This document shows, in pieces, positions 23,970 through 35,500 of a DNA stretch of 64,000 nucleotides. A model generated the notes under the pieces. The model worked only from the letters and a program-made list of their open reading frames with translations. It was not told the origin of the DNA and did no database searches. The translations under genes were made by a program, and so were the position numbers. Position 1 is the stretch's first letter. Every line of letters starts with the position of its first letter. Source of the DNA: Opeltia flavorubescens (Eukaryota; Ascomycota; Lecanoromycetes; Teloschistales; Teloschistaceae); contig KE546966.1 in NCBI GenBank assembly GCA_000442125.1, positions 1,078,969-1,142,968 of the forward strand, given 5' to 3'.

Positions 23970-24941
23970 TCAGCCGGCCTTACTCTTCTTGAAAAAGGAC
24001 TCGATCTTCTGTTGCCCTTCGTCATACTGCGAACTCCCTACACCCCGGGCCCTCTTCAGGCCTTTCAGATGCTCTTTTCCGTTCACCTCTTTGATAAGCA
24101 TTTTGATCGAGGGAGGTAATGAAATTGGCACCGGCTCCGCACGTTTTTCGGTTGGACTCGTGCCTGCTTCTAGCTGCACAGCCCCAATTTCAGCTTTGCC
24201 TCCTGGGTCAGGAGTGGTGTTTGTGATATCAAGCTCAAGATATCCTGTGTTCGACCAACCGCCCAGATGCTCTAGCGATGTCACACCTCCATTGCTATCC
24301 GTAACACCTTGTGCCAGAGCAACAGTGTGCTTCGAGAACATGCGCAGAATACTCTTCCAGAGCTGTGAAAGGATGATGCCGTGGGAAACGATAGCCACAA
24401 CCGCCTCCTGTCCAAATCCATTCTTCAGTATCAGTGGCAGCAGGTGATCAACAACGAAGCTGTTGGTTCTCTTTGCCATCGACTCTCTGGTCTCGACGTC
24501 CTTAAAGCTCGGGTCATTTTGATGGTGCAGGCGATGGGCGTCCTTCCCAGATTTGTTTGACAGTGGCTGACGTGCATAGAAGGGTTTACCTTCGTAGAAG
24601 CCGAAATCTTGTTCTCGTAGTACCGGCAGTTGCTGGACGGTCAAGCTTGGAGTATCATCGTGCTCTGATTGAGCGGCAAGTAGAGCTTCAGCTGTCTTGA
24701 CGGCCCGCTGAAGATCGGAGGCAAAGACATGGGTATACCGAATACCCGAAGCTCCCTGGTACCGAGCTAGCCTTTCGGCTTGCAAAACTCCTTGGACGGT
24801 GAGCGCTGAATCTCGGACACCGGCACTGGGGGTGAAAAAGCTTTCGTCAGTGGAAGATACCCAGTGCAGAGAGGCCAGCACATACTAGAGTTGGGCAACA
24901 TTATCGACAGTCTCTCCATGTCGGATTAAATAAAGCTTCAT
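23970..24941 (-). CDS. Histidine phosphatase (phosphoglycerate-mutase-like)
   Basis: Phosphatase of the histidine acid/phosphoglycerate mutase superfamily. Two exons (24886-24941 and 23970-24825) give 303 residues. The first exon encodes the catalytic motif LIRHGETVD with the phospho-accepting His8 and ends at VAQLY. A 60-base intron (24826-24885) is essential, since without it the motif is lost. The core continues with LTVQGVLQAERLA, FASDLQRAVKTAE (phosphate-binding Arg), REQDFGFYEGKP and VAIVSHGIIL, which holds the second catalytic histidine. The last 60 residues are Lys-rich with QQKIESFFKK, which resembles a PCNA-interacting (PIP) box (Q-x-x-I-x-x-F-F). Specific substrate unknown; the superfamily call is firm. 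Confidence 0.9.
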
Positions 24942-26125
24942 TCCATTGAGCGAATTTGGAGACTGCCATTCACGAACATGAAGATGCCTTCCAAGAAAAA
25001 TCTAACGCTACTAGTGTGTGGCTGGGAAGTCTTGGCACTCAACCTCCAATTACGCGAGCGTGGGAACCAACGCAAACGTTGATCCAGGTATCCTCATCGC
25101 GACTTTGTGCAATCCGAGATAGAGAGCTATTCTTCCACAGCATATCAGATTATATGGAAGTGGCAAGACTGTCAACTCCGATGCTATCATGTCTTTCTTC
25201 GGCTACACAAAAATACTTTCTAGAGTTGGCATATCCATACCCTCCCGTGCCTTTGGATAAAATGGATTGGCACGAGAACCTTCGGCTTTTTTGCCAATGC
25301 TTAATTTTTATACACTTCGATATGGCAATGGAGAGCTCCGTCGGGGAACGATCACCGAAAGACCACGCCTACGGTAGTCGTTGCTTGAAGGAAATGTTCT
25401 CCTAGAAAAATTCTATCCGTCAGAAAAATTTGGCATATGTTACATTTCAGATACCATTATCCCTTCAATTATCTTCTTGGGCTTGTTTCGACTAAACATC
25501 ACCTTCTTAGCTCATTAACTTCGATACCTATGTTCTGCATTGGGTTTGCAATGGCTATATCAAGCGTTGTCATTCAGTCGGTGCATTAATAACAGCCGTT
25601 TTTATCCGTAGTTAGAAGGTAAGTGTCTTCTCTCAGTCATTCCAATCACTATTTTGCATCACTACGTCGTCTCCTTTTCAGTGCATCACTAGCTCCAACA
25701 AGATATACTTTCTATTCAAACCTTCTTCCAGGCCCCAGCAACAGCTTTTAATTAATCTCTTACCTTGTTCCATCGTCTGCCTTTTCATCCACCGTTGTAT
25801 TGCCATTGAGACATAGGATTTGGTTGTAGCTTAGGGATTCACGAGCTGAAGCTGTTTCCGACACTCCAGCACGAAGAGGTCAGCCAGTCAACTCATTTAG
25901 CCGACGCCGCAGAACATGGGGTGGCATATTGGCTGAATCTCTGTCGAGTACATAGTACAACCGTTTGTCTCCCCGTGTGATCCGTCACCTCGAGTTAGTC
26001 TCTCTAGAGTTTGCGCGATTTGCAGTCACTTTTGACTTACCCTTGCTGCAAGGAGAACTCACATATGCTAACAACCTCTAGTACCCTATTCGTTGTACTC
26101 TGCAGCCCGGTTATGCTGACTCGAC
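24942..26125. other. Divergent intergenic region
   Basis: Shared upstream region of the histidine phosphatase (leftward) and the triple-zinc-cluster gene (rightward). A 150-codon frame at 24956-25405 has no ATG at its start and shows no family resemblance, so it is left uncalled. Bases 25400-26100 look like long promoter and 5' leader. Confidence 0.5.
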
Positions 26126-27943
26126 ATGGATTTCCGGGACCTTGAGCGAGCCTCATTTCAACACCCCATCTACGATGCCGATCCAGCGAACAGCAACCCC
26201 CTTTGGTATCGGGAGTCTCTCAACACTGGCTATGAGTTCAGATTAGGACCTCGAGACCCAGAGAAGCCTCAGCCGAGCTGTCGTTTCGACCAGGATCTTA
26301 GTGGAGACTATGACCCGTCTGCAAAGAAAGCGCGACAACTGCTACCGGTCAAGAGGAAAAGAGACTTAGCATTTCCATCACAAGCGGCAAACGGTAGCGA
26401 TGAATCGGCTCAAAGAAAGGCAAGGCCTATGTCATGGCAGAACGGCCGTTTCAACGGGTTGAGTCTGCCTATCACATTGAAGGTAGATTGTGAACGCGGC
26501 CGGGAACTGCTGGCTCAAGGTTCAGATCATTGGCCGCTCGATGACCAATCATCCAGCTCAAGTAGTCAAGACCCAACATTCTGGTCACATTCGGCTTATT
26601 CGTCCAGCTCAAGTCTCTTAGCCGATGATTTTGAGCCGTATGCGTTCAGACACAGTGGAGGGTCTGGCAGAGCTGATCGCAGCAGAATAGATATAGATGA
26701 TGATACTGATCTCTCCAACATTACTCTCGGGCACCCTGCCGCTAGAGGATGTGTTCCTTGCTTGAAGCTACGATTGCCCTGTACTCTTCTGGATGAAGGA
26801 GCTACCTATCCATGTCAGGATTGCATCGAGGATGGCTACGAATGCGAGTTGGTCATCGATCCGCTTACCAAGCGCTCATGCGAGGGCTGCCGCCGCCGCC
26901 GGCTCAATTGCTCCTACCTTGATCCTGGCAGTGATCATAGCAAAGCCTGTCGAACTTGTTCAAGCATCAGCGTCAAGTGCGTAGCTGGGCCCGCCAGTGG
27001 CCGCACACGCACGGGACCTTCACTAGACCAGGCACTCTACGGAATTTGTAGACCATTCGTTAATTGCTCTCGATGTCGTCAAGACAAGAAGTGGTGTTCA
27101 CTTCAGAAAGGTCAAGAGGGACCCTGCAACCGTTGCAAGGCGAATAACGCGTCTTGTACTTTCGAAGCTTTGCCTAATTCCCGCACTAAAAGCCGACTTC
27201 ATTTGAAAAACAAGGAAACGGAATTGCAAACCATTACTCCTGGTTTCGATGTCGACAGCAGCGAGCAAGAAGCTTCCACTAGTTGCTCAGACCTATACAG
27301 ATTGATAACGACCCGACTCCCGCATCCCATCCTCTTCAATCATGAGCCACCTTCCTCGTGCTCCTGGTGTATCGATCCCCTCCACGGCCTTCTCGGTTTC
27401 GGTACCGTCCAGCCCATCGTCCTTGATACTCCCACCGGGTACATCGAGGTTAGTGACGGCCACACATTCCAAGGACATTCACCGAGTCAGATGTGCGTTT
27501 CCTGCACTCTTGACCGCTTCTCGATCCTTGCGTGCGAGAAACATGAATTGAAAGCTCTGGAGGGTTGTGCGGATCCTGGAGCACATGACTTGAAGATAGT
27601 GATGCAGTATCTTGCGCCTGGAATGGCGGACAAGGCGGATTGGGACTGGTGTTGTGTATGTCCTAGTCTGGCGTCTTTTGAGTGTTGTCGTCCGCATGAT
27701 GAGGTGGAGACCGCGGAGGAAAATCATGGGCAAAAGTTGGGATGTGGGTTGAGGTTATGCGAGGATTGCGCGGTCACTTTGATGACGCAGTGTAGGGATG
27801 ATCTGGAGGAACTAGTGAAGAGAAAGATGAAGGATGGGGAGGAGGATGAATTTACCGTCAGGGCAGACGCGGAGTTTCTGACCAGAGAAGGGGAACTGTT
27901 CAGGAGGGTTGGGATCGAGGAAACTGAGGGAGCCAGTGGATGA
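26126..27943 (+). CDS. Protein with three Zn2Cys6-like modules and a Cys-rich C-terminus
   Basis: Single-exon, 605 residues. The first 200 residues are low in structure, with two Ser runs. Three consecutive six-cysteine modules follow. Module 1 has Cys209, 212, 219, 230, 233 and 240; module 2 has Cys252, 255, 262, 275, 278 and 285; module 3 has Cys314, 317, 324, 334, 337 and 344. Each fits the fungal binuclear zinc cluster spacing C-x2-C-x6-C-x(9-12)-C-x2-C-x6-C. Module 2 has the most typical basic loop (CEGCRRRRLNC). Ordinary fungal zinc-cluster factors have one module and a middle homology region, which I do not see here. The C-terminal 200 residues add CSWC, CVSC, WCCVC and CGLRLCEDC pairs, which look like a separate zinc-binding fold. 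A nuclear regulatory role is inferred; binding to DNA is not shown. Confidence 0.82.
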   Translation: MDFRDLERASFQHPIYDADPANSNPLWYRESLNTGYEFRLGPRDPEKPQPSCRFDQDLSGDYDPSAKKARQLLPVKRKRDLAFPSQAANGSDESAQRKARPMSWQNGRFNGLSLPITLKVDCERGRELLAQGSDHWPLDDQSSSSSSQDPTFWSHSAYSSSSSLLADDFEPYAFRHSGGSGRADRSRIDIDDDTDLSNITLGHPAARGCVPCLKLRLPCTLLDEGATYPCQDCIEDGYECELVIDPLTKRSCEGCRRRRLNCSYLDPGSDHSKACRTCSSISVKCVAGPASGRTRTGPSLDQALYGICRPFVNCSRCRQDKKWCSLQKGQEGPCNRCKANNASCTFEALPNSRTKSRLHLKNKETELQTITPGFDVDSSEQEASTSCSDLYRLITTRLPHPILFNHEPPSSCSWCIDPLHGLLGFGTVQPIVLDTPTGYIEVSDGHTFQGHSPSQMCVSCTLDRFSILACEKHELKALEGCADPGAHDLKIVMQYLAPGMADKADWDWCCVCPSLASFECCRPHDEVETAEENHGQKLGCGLRLCEDCAVTLMTQCRDDLEELVKRKMKDGEEDEFTVRADAEFLTREGELFRRVGIEETEGASG

Positions 27944-28201
27944 GATTTGAGGGAGCGGTGGTGCGTCAAAACATATTGGATTCCCACCTGCTCCATTGGT
28001 TCTTGCTTCCGCAGAGCATTGATTATGTTTTCACGGTACGGCCATATTGCAGCCTCCGCTACTTTCTTCTTTCGCGCTTGAGACGCTAATTACGCTCTCA
28101 AAGGAACGGTTCTCATTTCAGATACAGATGTCCTAGAAGCAAGCTATGTTAATTTATTCCAAATTGCAAAATATCCTGATACCATACAAACGCAACCCTC
28201 T

Positions 28202-29335
28202 TCATCCGCCCTTCCTATCTTCCGCCATCTTTCTACTCTCCTCCCACCTCTTAACTAACCTCTCCCTCCTCCTTTGCCCCGCCTCCGTACCTTCACTATA
28301 AGTAATATCAGACCTTAAACTCTCCGTGTCACTACCCTGATCGTTCTCCTTCTCCTTCCCCTTCCCCTTTCCTTTTCCCTTATCCCCATCCTTCTCAGCT
28401 CCATCAGCCAGGACCGGACCTCCCGCAGCTGCCATGCCAATGTCCCGCCAATATTCCTCCGGTATCTCATCTTTACTTATAGAATCTCCCTTCCCTTCAT
28501 CTGCGCTGATGGTATGTTGGTAACTATCACTCACTTCCCACGATACATGTTTCTTCCCTTCTCGACGCGAAGTGTCAGAATGCCGGTGCGCTTTCGAGAG
28601 GCGCCGGCGAGGGCGGGGTGACGAGGAGTTAGATACAGGTGCTGGATTTGGAGGATTTGGGTTAGGATGGGAGGACGATGAGGTAGGTTGAGGGACCGAT
28701 GAAGGAGGCTCAGGTTGGAAGGGACGTCTTCTGCTCAAGAGTAGGAGGCGGGTGGATGTTGTTTCTTTTTCTTGCCGGTGGAAGAGGGATGGGAGGATGC
28801 TTTTGCGGTCGCGCTTGGTGGTACTGGGATGTGGGCGAGAGAGCTTGCGATGTGCTGTCTGTGCTGTGGGTAGATCCATGTTTTCGTTCAAGGCTGAGCT
28901 TGGATTTGAGGGTTTTCCTGCTTTAGGTTGTTCATTGACGTTTTTGAGAGTTTGGTGGTCCTGCGTATCGATGCCGTTGGCTAACATTTCCAGATTTCCC
29001 GCTTCCATTTTCTTTGACTGGCCAAAGGCGTCCTGAAGTAGTTGGTGGTCTTGTTCATAGATATCGTTAGGTCGATTTCGGACCTCTTCCTCTTGGTGAC
29101 CCTCGTCGCCATGGACCGGCTGGTGATTTTGTACATCAACCCCATCACCTCCCCTATTGCGGTGCCCTCCGTCCTCTTCCTCTGATAGGTCGCTGCTATG
29201 ATTACTCGTGGCAGCATCTGTTCTACCTAATTTGCTTTTCAAAAATGCAATCTCTCCACGTGTATCTTCGCAAAGGCCTACGACGTCAATATGATATTTT
29301 TCCAAGGGGGCGAACTTGCGCTCAAGAGATTCCAT
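28202..29335 (-). CDS. Hypothetical disordered protein
   Basis: I do not recognise this protein. It is a single-exon frame of 377 residues starting at an ATG at 29335. The N-terminal 35 residues could form a short helix (MESLERKFAPLEKYHIDVV). Residues 60-150 contain three imperfect repeats, each centred on QNHQ or QDHQ (VDVQNHQ, IYEQDHQ, IDTQDHQ). The rest is Ser/Pro-rich, then basic (PRPRRRLSKAHRHS), with a KGKGKGKGK run and a charged C-terminal helix (RRRERLVKRWEESRK). The length of the open frame and the ordered charge pattern support a real gene; function is unknown. It converges on the triple-zinc-cluster gene. Confidence 0.6.
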   Translation of the reverse strand: MESLERKFAPLEKYHIDVVGLCEDTRGEIAFLKSKLGRTDAATSNHSSDLSEEEDGGHRNRGGDGVDVQNHQPVHGDEGHQEEEVRNRPNDIYEQDHQLLQDAFGQSKKMEAGNLEMLANGIDTQDHQTLKNVNEQPKAGKPSNPSSALNENMDLPTAQTAHRKLSRPHPSTTKRDRKSILPSLFHRQEKETTSTRLLLLSRRRPFQPEPPSSVPQPTSSSSHPNPNPPNPAPVSNSSSPRPRRRLSKAHRHSDTSRREGKKHVSWEVSDSYQHTISADEGKGDSISKDEIPEEYWRDIGMAAAGGPVLADGAEKDGDKGKGKGKGKEKENDQGSDTESLRSDITYSEGTEAGQRRRERLVKRWEESRKMAEDRKGG

Positions 29336-29987
29336 GAGCTTGAGGCGGCGTGCATAAATTGTGAATTTTTGTGTGGCGAATATTTACGGAAAAAAAGAAT
29401 CAGACCAAGATCTTTAAGCTTTGGAGAAGTGGATGATGGAGAGATTTGCAGTCTTTATCGTAGAATCGACCGATTGGAAAGTGTAGATGACGAGTCTTTC
29501 AAAACACAGCACAGGTGCAATCCTATGAAAATGAAGAGCATGTCTAAAGGAAGTGAAGCAGCACGTTTTATCAATGGATTTTAGACTCCGAATCGCAGAT
29601 ACACTCCAGCTAGTGTGACGGAAATGAGCAACGAGCAACAGGACTCATGTGTAAATGAATCGAACTGTGACTTACTCTGAAAACTGACAACTGCGAAAAG
29701 TGAATCCCAAAAAGCACATTCGTCTTTGCTGAAAGATAGCAAACGCCAAAGTAGCAGCCATATCATTCAGACCGATGGAACGAACGATATACGGCAAAGA
29801 CAAAGACAAACATTTGCTGAGGAAACAGCATGCGCTGACTCACATTGAAGAGAAAACAGAGACATGAAATATAATTTGGTATAGGCTTTCAAAGATGTTA
29901 GGATCTAACCATCAGACCTTGGAAATAGATGCGCCCTCCCAGAATGATACCTTTGGCATCCCACAGAAATTACCTCCATAGTTTTGT
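29336..29987. other. Intergenic
   Basis: Upstream of the disordered protein gene and downstream of the bifunctional phosphofructokinase-2 gene. A+T-rich. No coding frame that I can support. Confidence 0.5.
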
Positions 29988-31445
29988 CTATGCGTCTGTA
30001 CTTGCTTGATGCTTAGCTACACTCCCCTTTTCCCGGAATGTACTGACTGCCGGAATGTTCCCTTTGAACCTCTCTTCTCCCGTACCATACGCTCTTGGTG
30101 TGAGTTTGATGACCGTATGTAGAGGCACCTCCATCCATGGTGACTTCTCTTGCGGTACGTTCATGTAGTATGCATAGATGCATCGTAGGACAGCTTGATG
30201 AGTCACAATGATGATGTTCTCGCTTCGCTCGAGCTCCATGATGATCGGTTCGAGTCGAATAACCACGTCTCGGTAACTCTCGCCGCCGCGATATCGATAA
30301 TTGTACTTGTCGTCATCTCGCGCCTTGAAGTCCTCAGGATAGCGCTCTTCGATTTCGGCATAGGTAAGGCCATCGCATACGCCAGAATCGATTTCATCCA
30401 AAGCCTTCCACTCCAGCTTGTCATACCCTTTAGGTGACGTTGCGAGAAAGCGAGCGGTTTGTATCGTTCGCTTTAGCGTGGATGTCCAAATTGTGAGCTG
30501 TCGGTCATCACCAACGGAACGACCGACAACGTCAGGCAGTACTCGAGCATACATTTCGCCTCGAGCGGACAAGTTTGCATCGCCGCCTATCCTGCCCAGT
30601 AAATTGAATTCAGACTCGCCATGCTACAACCGTTGTCAGCGGATAACTGGTCTTCTGCAGAAACGATCAACCCACCCGTGAAAGCCAGATGGATCGTGGC
30701 TTAATGTGAAGATTCATGAGATAGTATACTACTCGACTTTGGAGATAATCCTTTATTTGATTGATAACGACCTGTTTTCCTACGTTGATCAATTTCACGT
30801 ATGTGAGATCCTTCTCATCCTCATCGATGGTCTCATAGACTTTCTCATAATTACGAATCCGATCTCGAAAGTCTTTGGCTGCCGCCTCAGGATCTTGACC
30901 TTTATAGTCTGGCGAGGTCGTCTTTACTTCCAAGATGTTGCTCATGATGATGTCCTCGTTGTCGCACTTGGATTCCACATACAAGGTCTCGATATTGTGA
31001 GCTTGTAGTCGTTCATTTACCCATCGCCGGCGAGCCTTTGTTGAATTTGTAGCATCCAGTACCGCGATCACGCCCTCGCCTGAATCGAACCATTTGAAAA
31101 TATCAGCCACAGCGGCTTCGGCGGCTGCATGTCGAAGACGTTCCCCTTCCTTGTTCTTAGTGTCAAAAAAGTCGGCGGTTGGATTTGGAGTGTCGTTCCG
31201 GCGATATGAACCAACGTTGAACGTTCTAGCAGGAATGGAGAGCCAGGCCAGATAACGCACCACTACCAAGGACTCACTTGTTAGCGAAAGGTTCAGTCAA
31301 ACACATTCGTGGAATGATTGGTGTGGATTGTACCTTTTTGAGCTATGAGACTCTTCCCTCGAGCAGGCAATCCAACCATGACGACGCATATTCTTGTCTT
31401 ATCGACTTGAATCCCACTTCCGTTGGTTTTCTGGTAGGTGACCAT
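29988..31445 (-). CDS. 6-phosphofructo-2-kinase / fructose-2,6-bisphosphatase
   Basis: Makes and removes fructose 2,6-bisphosphate, the signal that tunes glycolysis against gluconeogenesis. Three exons (31334-31445, 30676-31262, 29988-30623) give 444 residues. The kinase half has the Walker A loop GLPARGKS at 25-32, FNVGSYRR and KVYETIDEDE. The bisphosphatase half starts at SRHGESEFN, whose catalytic His234 is the first codon of exon 3; IIIVTHQAVLRC supplies the second histidine, His375, and the acidic catalytic residue lies in DEIDSGVCDG. Both phosphatase histidines are present, unlike yeast Pfk26 where the phosphatase is inactive, so it resembles yeast Fbp26 or the animal bifunctional enzymes in layout. 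An in-frame stop just upstream supports the ATG at 31445. Confidence 0.95.
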
Positions 31446-32575
31446 TGTGGCAAAACGAGTCTACTATCGGTGTTCATGGAGATCTTTTTGCGACACAAGC
31501 ACACTCAAGATTGATCAAAAAGAATAACGGGCCGTTTTACAATTTCGACAATATTCGTGCGACTCTCAATGTATTTTCAGCAGGCTGGGTACTATCGCCG
31601 TTGCGTCGATCCTCAGATTTATGCCGGGTGACGAGCTTTGTATTGGCGCCAATTTTTCTATCGGGTTGGAGATGGACCCTTGATTGAAATCAAAGCTGTC
31701 TCGGACAATGGGTGAGAAAATTCTGTCGCGTGCCTCCATCGTGGAAATGATAATAAACGTAAAGGTTTGGCTGCTCCAGAATTGGAACCGAAAGGTCCCG
31801 CTTTTCCGCCGAGGGGCTTTCTCATTGGACTGGCGTTCCTGGCCATCTCCGCTCGTCCATGAATGTTCTTCCCAAATAAAAAGGAGTCGCAGGCAGCTCG
31901 GAGCAGACTTGTATGTAGCATACAGTCAATTCTCACCGCCGCCAAATTGGAACCAATCAAGCGTCATCGACGGTGCTGATAGCGAGTCAACCTGCGAGGT
32001 GATAATGTCGATTATGCAGCCATCAGTCCTTAGACTTTGACGCCATCGGGTAAGTACATGAAGAGATAGCACTTCTAGATCATTTGTACGGATATAGGCC
32101 ATATCGAGAGCTGCATGTGAAAGCCTAGCAATCAACAGACATGATCTACTTAATACAATATATATAATGAATCTCTTTTCGTGCGAGCAAGTTGCTAGGC
32201 ATATACTGCGAGACCGGAAGCATATCTCACGGCAACAATAACGTTACTATGTCATGCGCAATGCCTGCGACAATTGTTTCCCTTCGATAGCAATGCCATT
32301 TTAGGCTCGTTGATGCCTTGATTAGAACGCTATTGCTATTGCATTGTGGAGATTCGGCTGCCGTGATATGAGGCTCGTAAATAAGGTAGGGCACAACCCC
32401 TTTTTGAGGCCGGATCCATCTCCGAACTTCGAACTACCTAAACGCGTTACGCGCTTCTTTCGCCATTGCATGGCCCGCAGTCAGCGAAGAAGGAAAACAA
32501 ATGTGGTCCGGCTATGTGATTGGGACGAAACAAGACAATACGAAGATACAATTTAAAAAATGAGCTGTTATAAAA
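31446..32575. other. Divergent intergenic region
   Basis: About 1.1 kb between the divergent starts of the bifunctional phosphofructokinase-2 and dynactin p150. No further gene, tRNA or repeat recognised. The longest frame (31684-32040) has no recognisable family. Confidence 0.5.
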
Positions 32576-35500
32576 ATGGGGGAGCTCTCCGACTTCCAAA
32601 TCGGACAGACAGTCGAGCTCCAGGATGGTCAGCTCGGGACAGTACAATTCGTGGGGCAGACCAAATTCGCTGCTGGTGCTTGGATTGGAGTCGTCCTAGA
32701 TAACGCGACGGGAAAGAACGATGGATCCGTCCAGGGGCAGCGTTATTTCGATTGCCAGCCAGGCCACGGCATGTTCGTGCGTCCCACCGTCCCCAAGATT
32801 CTCGATCAGCCTACACCGAAAGCAAATGGCCGTATACAGCCAAAGACATTGGGTGAAGGACACAAGAGCAGGCCAAGCATCGTTGCCGGTAAAGGGCGTC
32901 GAGAAAGTGTGTTGGATCCAGCAGGCCCTAAAAGACAAAGCATAAACGCTGGAAGCCCCACACAACGCTTTAAGGGATCGAATACAGGCAAATTATTGAG
33001 GGTACGGTATAGGGAACGAAAATGGATGATATGGAGAATGGGGCTGACCACGTATTAGTCTCCAAGTAAAAGCCCTACCAAGCATCTCGGCTCCACCACA
33101 TCTTCAGGCAACTCTACCCCCCAAAGTCTTCCATCCTCTACACTTCACAAGCCTTCCGCATCCAGCCTTCGCACCGCTCGACCTTCTATGGGTCCACCAT
33201 CTGCACCTTCTTCCAGCGTCCGTCCTTCCAGACAGTCCCATTTCGGAGTTCTCAATGCCTCGACTAGACCCAATAGCATCACATCGGCTTCGTCACGAGC
33301 GTCGTCAAATCGACTTTCGATGAAACCTGAGAGAAAACCAACATTGAATTCGATTAGTGGTGATAGTCAGGCCAGTACTGACAGCAGAAATGTTTCTCCC
33401 GTCCAGAGTGTCGAGCAAGAAGTATTCTCTCCACCAAACACAGATGTACCGGAGGAAACAGCTCCCAACGGTGTCCACATTTCACAATCTCAAAACTCAA
33501 TCCATAATCAGGAGAACGGTTCTGCCAAATCAGATGCATCACGTAACAGATCTCCTTTACCGAAATCACAGAAATCAATTTCATCAAATCATGTTTTAGC
33601 GAGGGAAGCCGAGGATCTGAAGACAAAGCTTCGGGTGATGGAGAAAAAACGCATGGAAGACAGAGAGAAACTGAAAACGCTTGAGCGAGTACAGGGTGAA
33701 CGAGATAAGTTCGAAGGGATCATCCAAAGGTTACAATCCAAGTTTCAGCCCCAACAACAGGAAGCTGCCGATCTTCGCAAGCGACTGAAGGAGATGGACG
33801 CGAAGGTCGAAGATCTTGAAAAGCAGCAAGCCGAGAACGACACAACAGTTGAGGTGGCTACCTTGGACCGAGAGATGGCAGAAGAAACTGCCGAATCATT
33901 GAGGAATGAGCTTGATGCACTGAAGCAGAGTCATGAGGAGCTCAAGCTTGAGGTCGAGGTCCTTCAAGAAGAGAATCAGGAGCTCGGCAAGGAAATGAGC
34001 CCAGAGGAAAAGACCAGCCAAGGTTGGTTGCAAATGGAAAGAAGCAACGAGAGGCTGCGAGAAGCGTTAATGCGGCTCCGCGATGTGGCACAAGAGCAGG
34101 AAGTAGATCTTCGAGACCATATCTCGGAGCTTGAAAGAGATTTGCATAGTCTTAGAGGCGCCAAAGAGCAGCAGATACAGCTTGAAGCTGCACTGGTGGA
34201 GTCGAATGTAACCATCACAGAATTGCGGCAGCAGCTTGAAGTTAATCTCGGAGCTGAGGACATGATTGAAGAGCTCACAGAGAAGAATTTTGCCCTCAAT
34301 GAGCAGGTCGACAACCTTAAAGTCGCTGTTGAAGACTTGGAAAACCTCAAAGAACTCAATGACGAATTGGAGCTGAATCATACCGAGAATGCCAAACAAA
34401 TGCAAGATGAGATTGACTATAATGAGGCTTTGCTGGCTGAACAAAGTAAAAAGGCTACAACACAGGACAAGACGATTCAAGATCTAGAGTATAGCCTGAA
34501 CCGATTTCGCGACCTTGTGACAAACATGCAAAGTGATCTAGAAGACATGAGGACATCGCAACAGCTTACCGAAGCGGAGGCCAATGATTTGAACAGTCGA
34601 TCCAGGGCAATGATGGATCTCAATTTGCGCCTCCAAGCTTCGGCTTCCAAGGCCCAGGTCAAAGCCATCGATTTGGAGCTTGGAAGAATGGAGGCACAAG
34701 AGTCTGCCGAGCACCTGTCCATCGTCCAACTTTTCCTGCCAGAATCATACAAGAAAGAGCGCAATTCAGTCGGCGCGTATCTGCGTTGCAAGAGAATCAA
34801 ATTCAAAGCTGATATTCTATATGGCTATGTCAAGGAGAGGGCTAACCGATCACCGGCTTCAGGGCATGAGAACGAGGTGTACACTTGTTGCGATGTAATG
34901 AACAAAATTACAGTCGTTTCAAATACGTGTGACCGCCTGGAGAAATGCGTCCGGTCTTCTAGTCTCGAAGCATTCCGAAGGCAGGAAAGTGCCTTATTTG
35001 ATCTTGAACCAGTCGAGCGTGCCTTTAGTGGATGGATCGAGGCATCAAAGAAAGACGATTTCAAGGAAGAGCAATGTGCAATCGAGTTATCTCGTAGTAT
35101 TGCCTTGCTAAGTCATCTAGCCGAAGTGCATATTCCTGACTGTCTCGAGCGTTATGCTGACGATATCCATGCGCGTGCTTATATCATGCAGAGTCAGCTC
35201 GAAAGCACTTTGATAGCCTTGTCACTTACTAGAGCTGTAGCGGAAGCAAAGCTTACGACACTTGAGGTGCAGGGAGATGACGAGGATCTAGATGCTCAAG
35301 ATTTGAGTCGCAAGTCAGAGTCACTAATATCTCAACTGCGAAACGCAAAGATCACGGTTGGCAAAGCCATCCGCCAGCTTGATGATTTGCAGTCTCGGTC
35401 ATTGACACTAAATCAGACTTCGTTGGCTACAGTCGAAATATCACAGACATCGATTGCAGATCTATTTGCCTCGGTGAGGTCTTTTGGACAATCCATCGCG

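Noticed and set aside
24826-24881. A start for the histidine phosphatase near 24881
   Set aside because: It would read through the intron and lose the catalytic RHGE motif that the upstream exon provides.
24956-25405. 150-codon open frame upstream of the histidine phosphatase
   Set aside because: Begins with TTG rather than ATG, has no in-frame upstream exon that I could find, and shows no motif.
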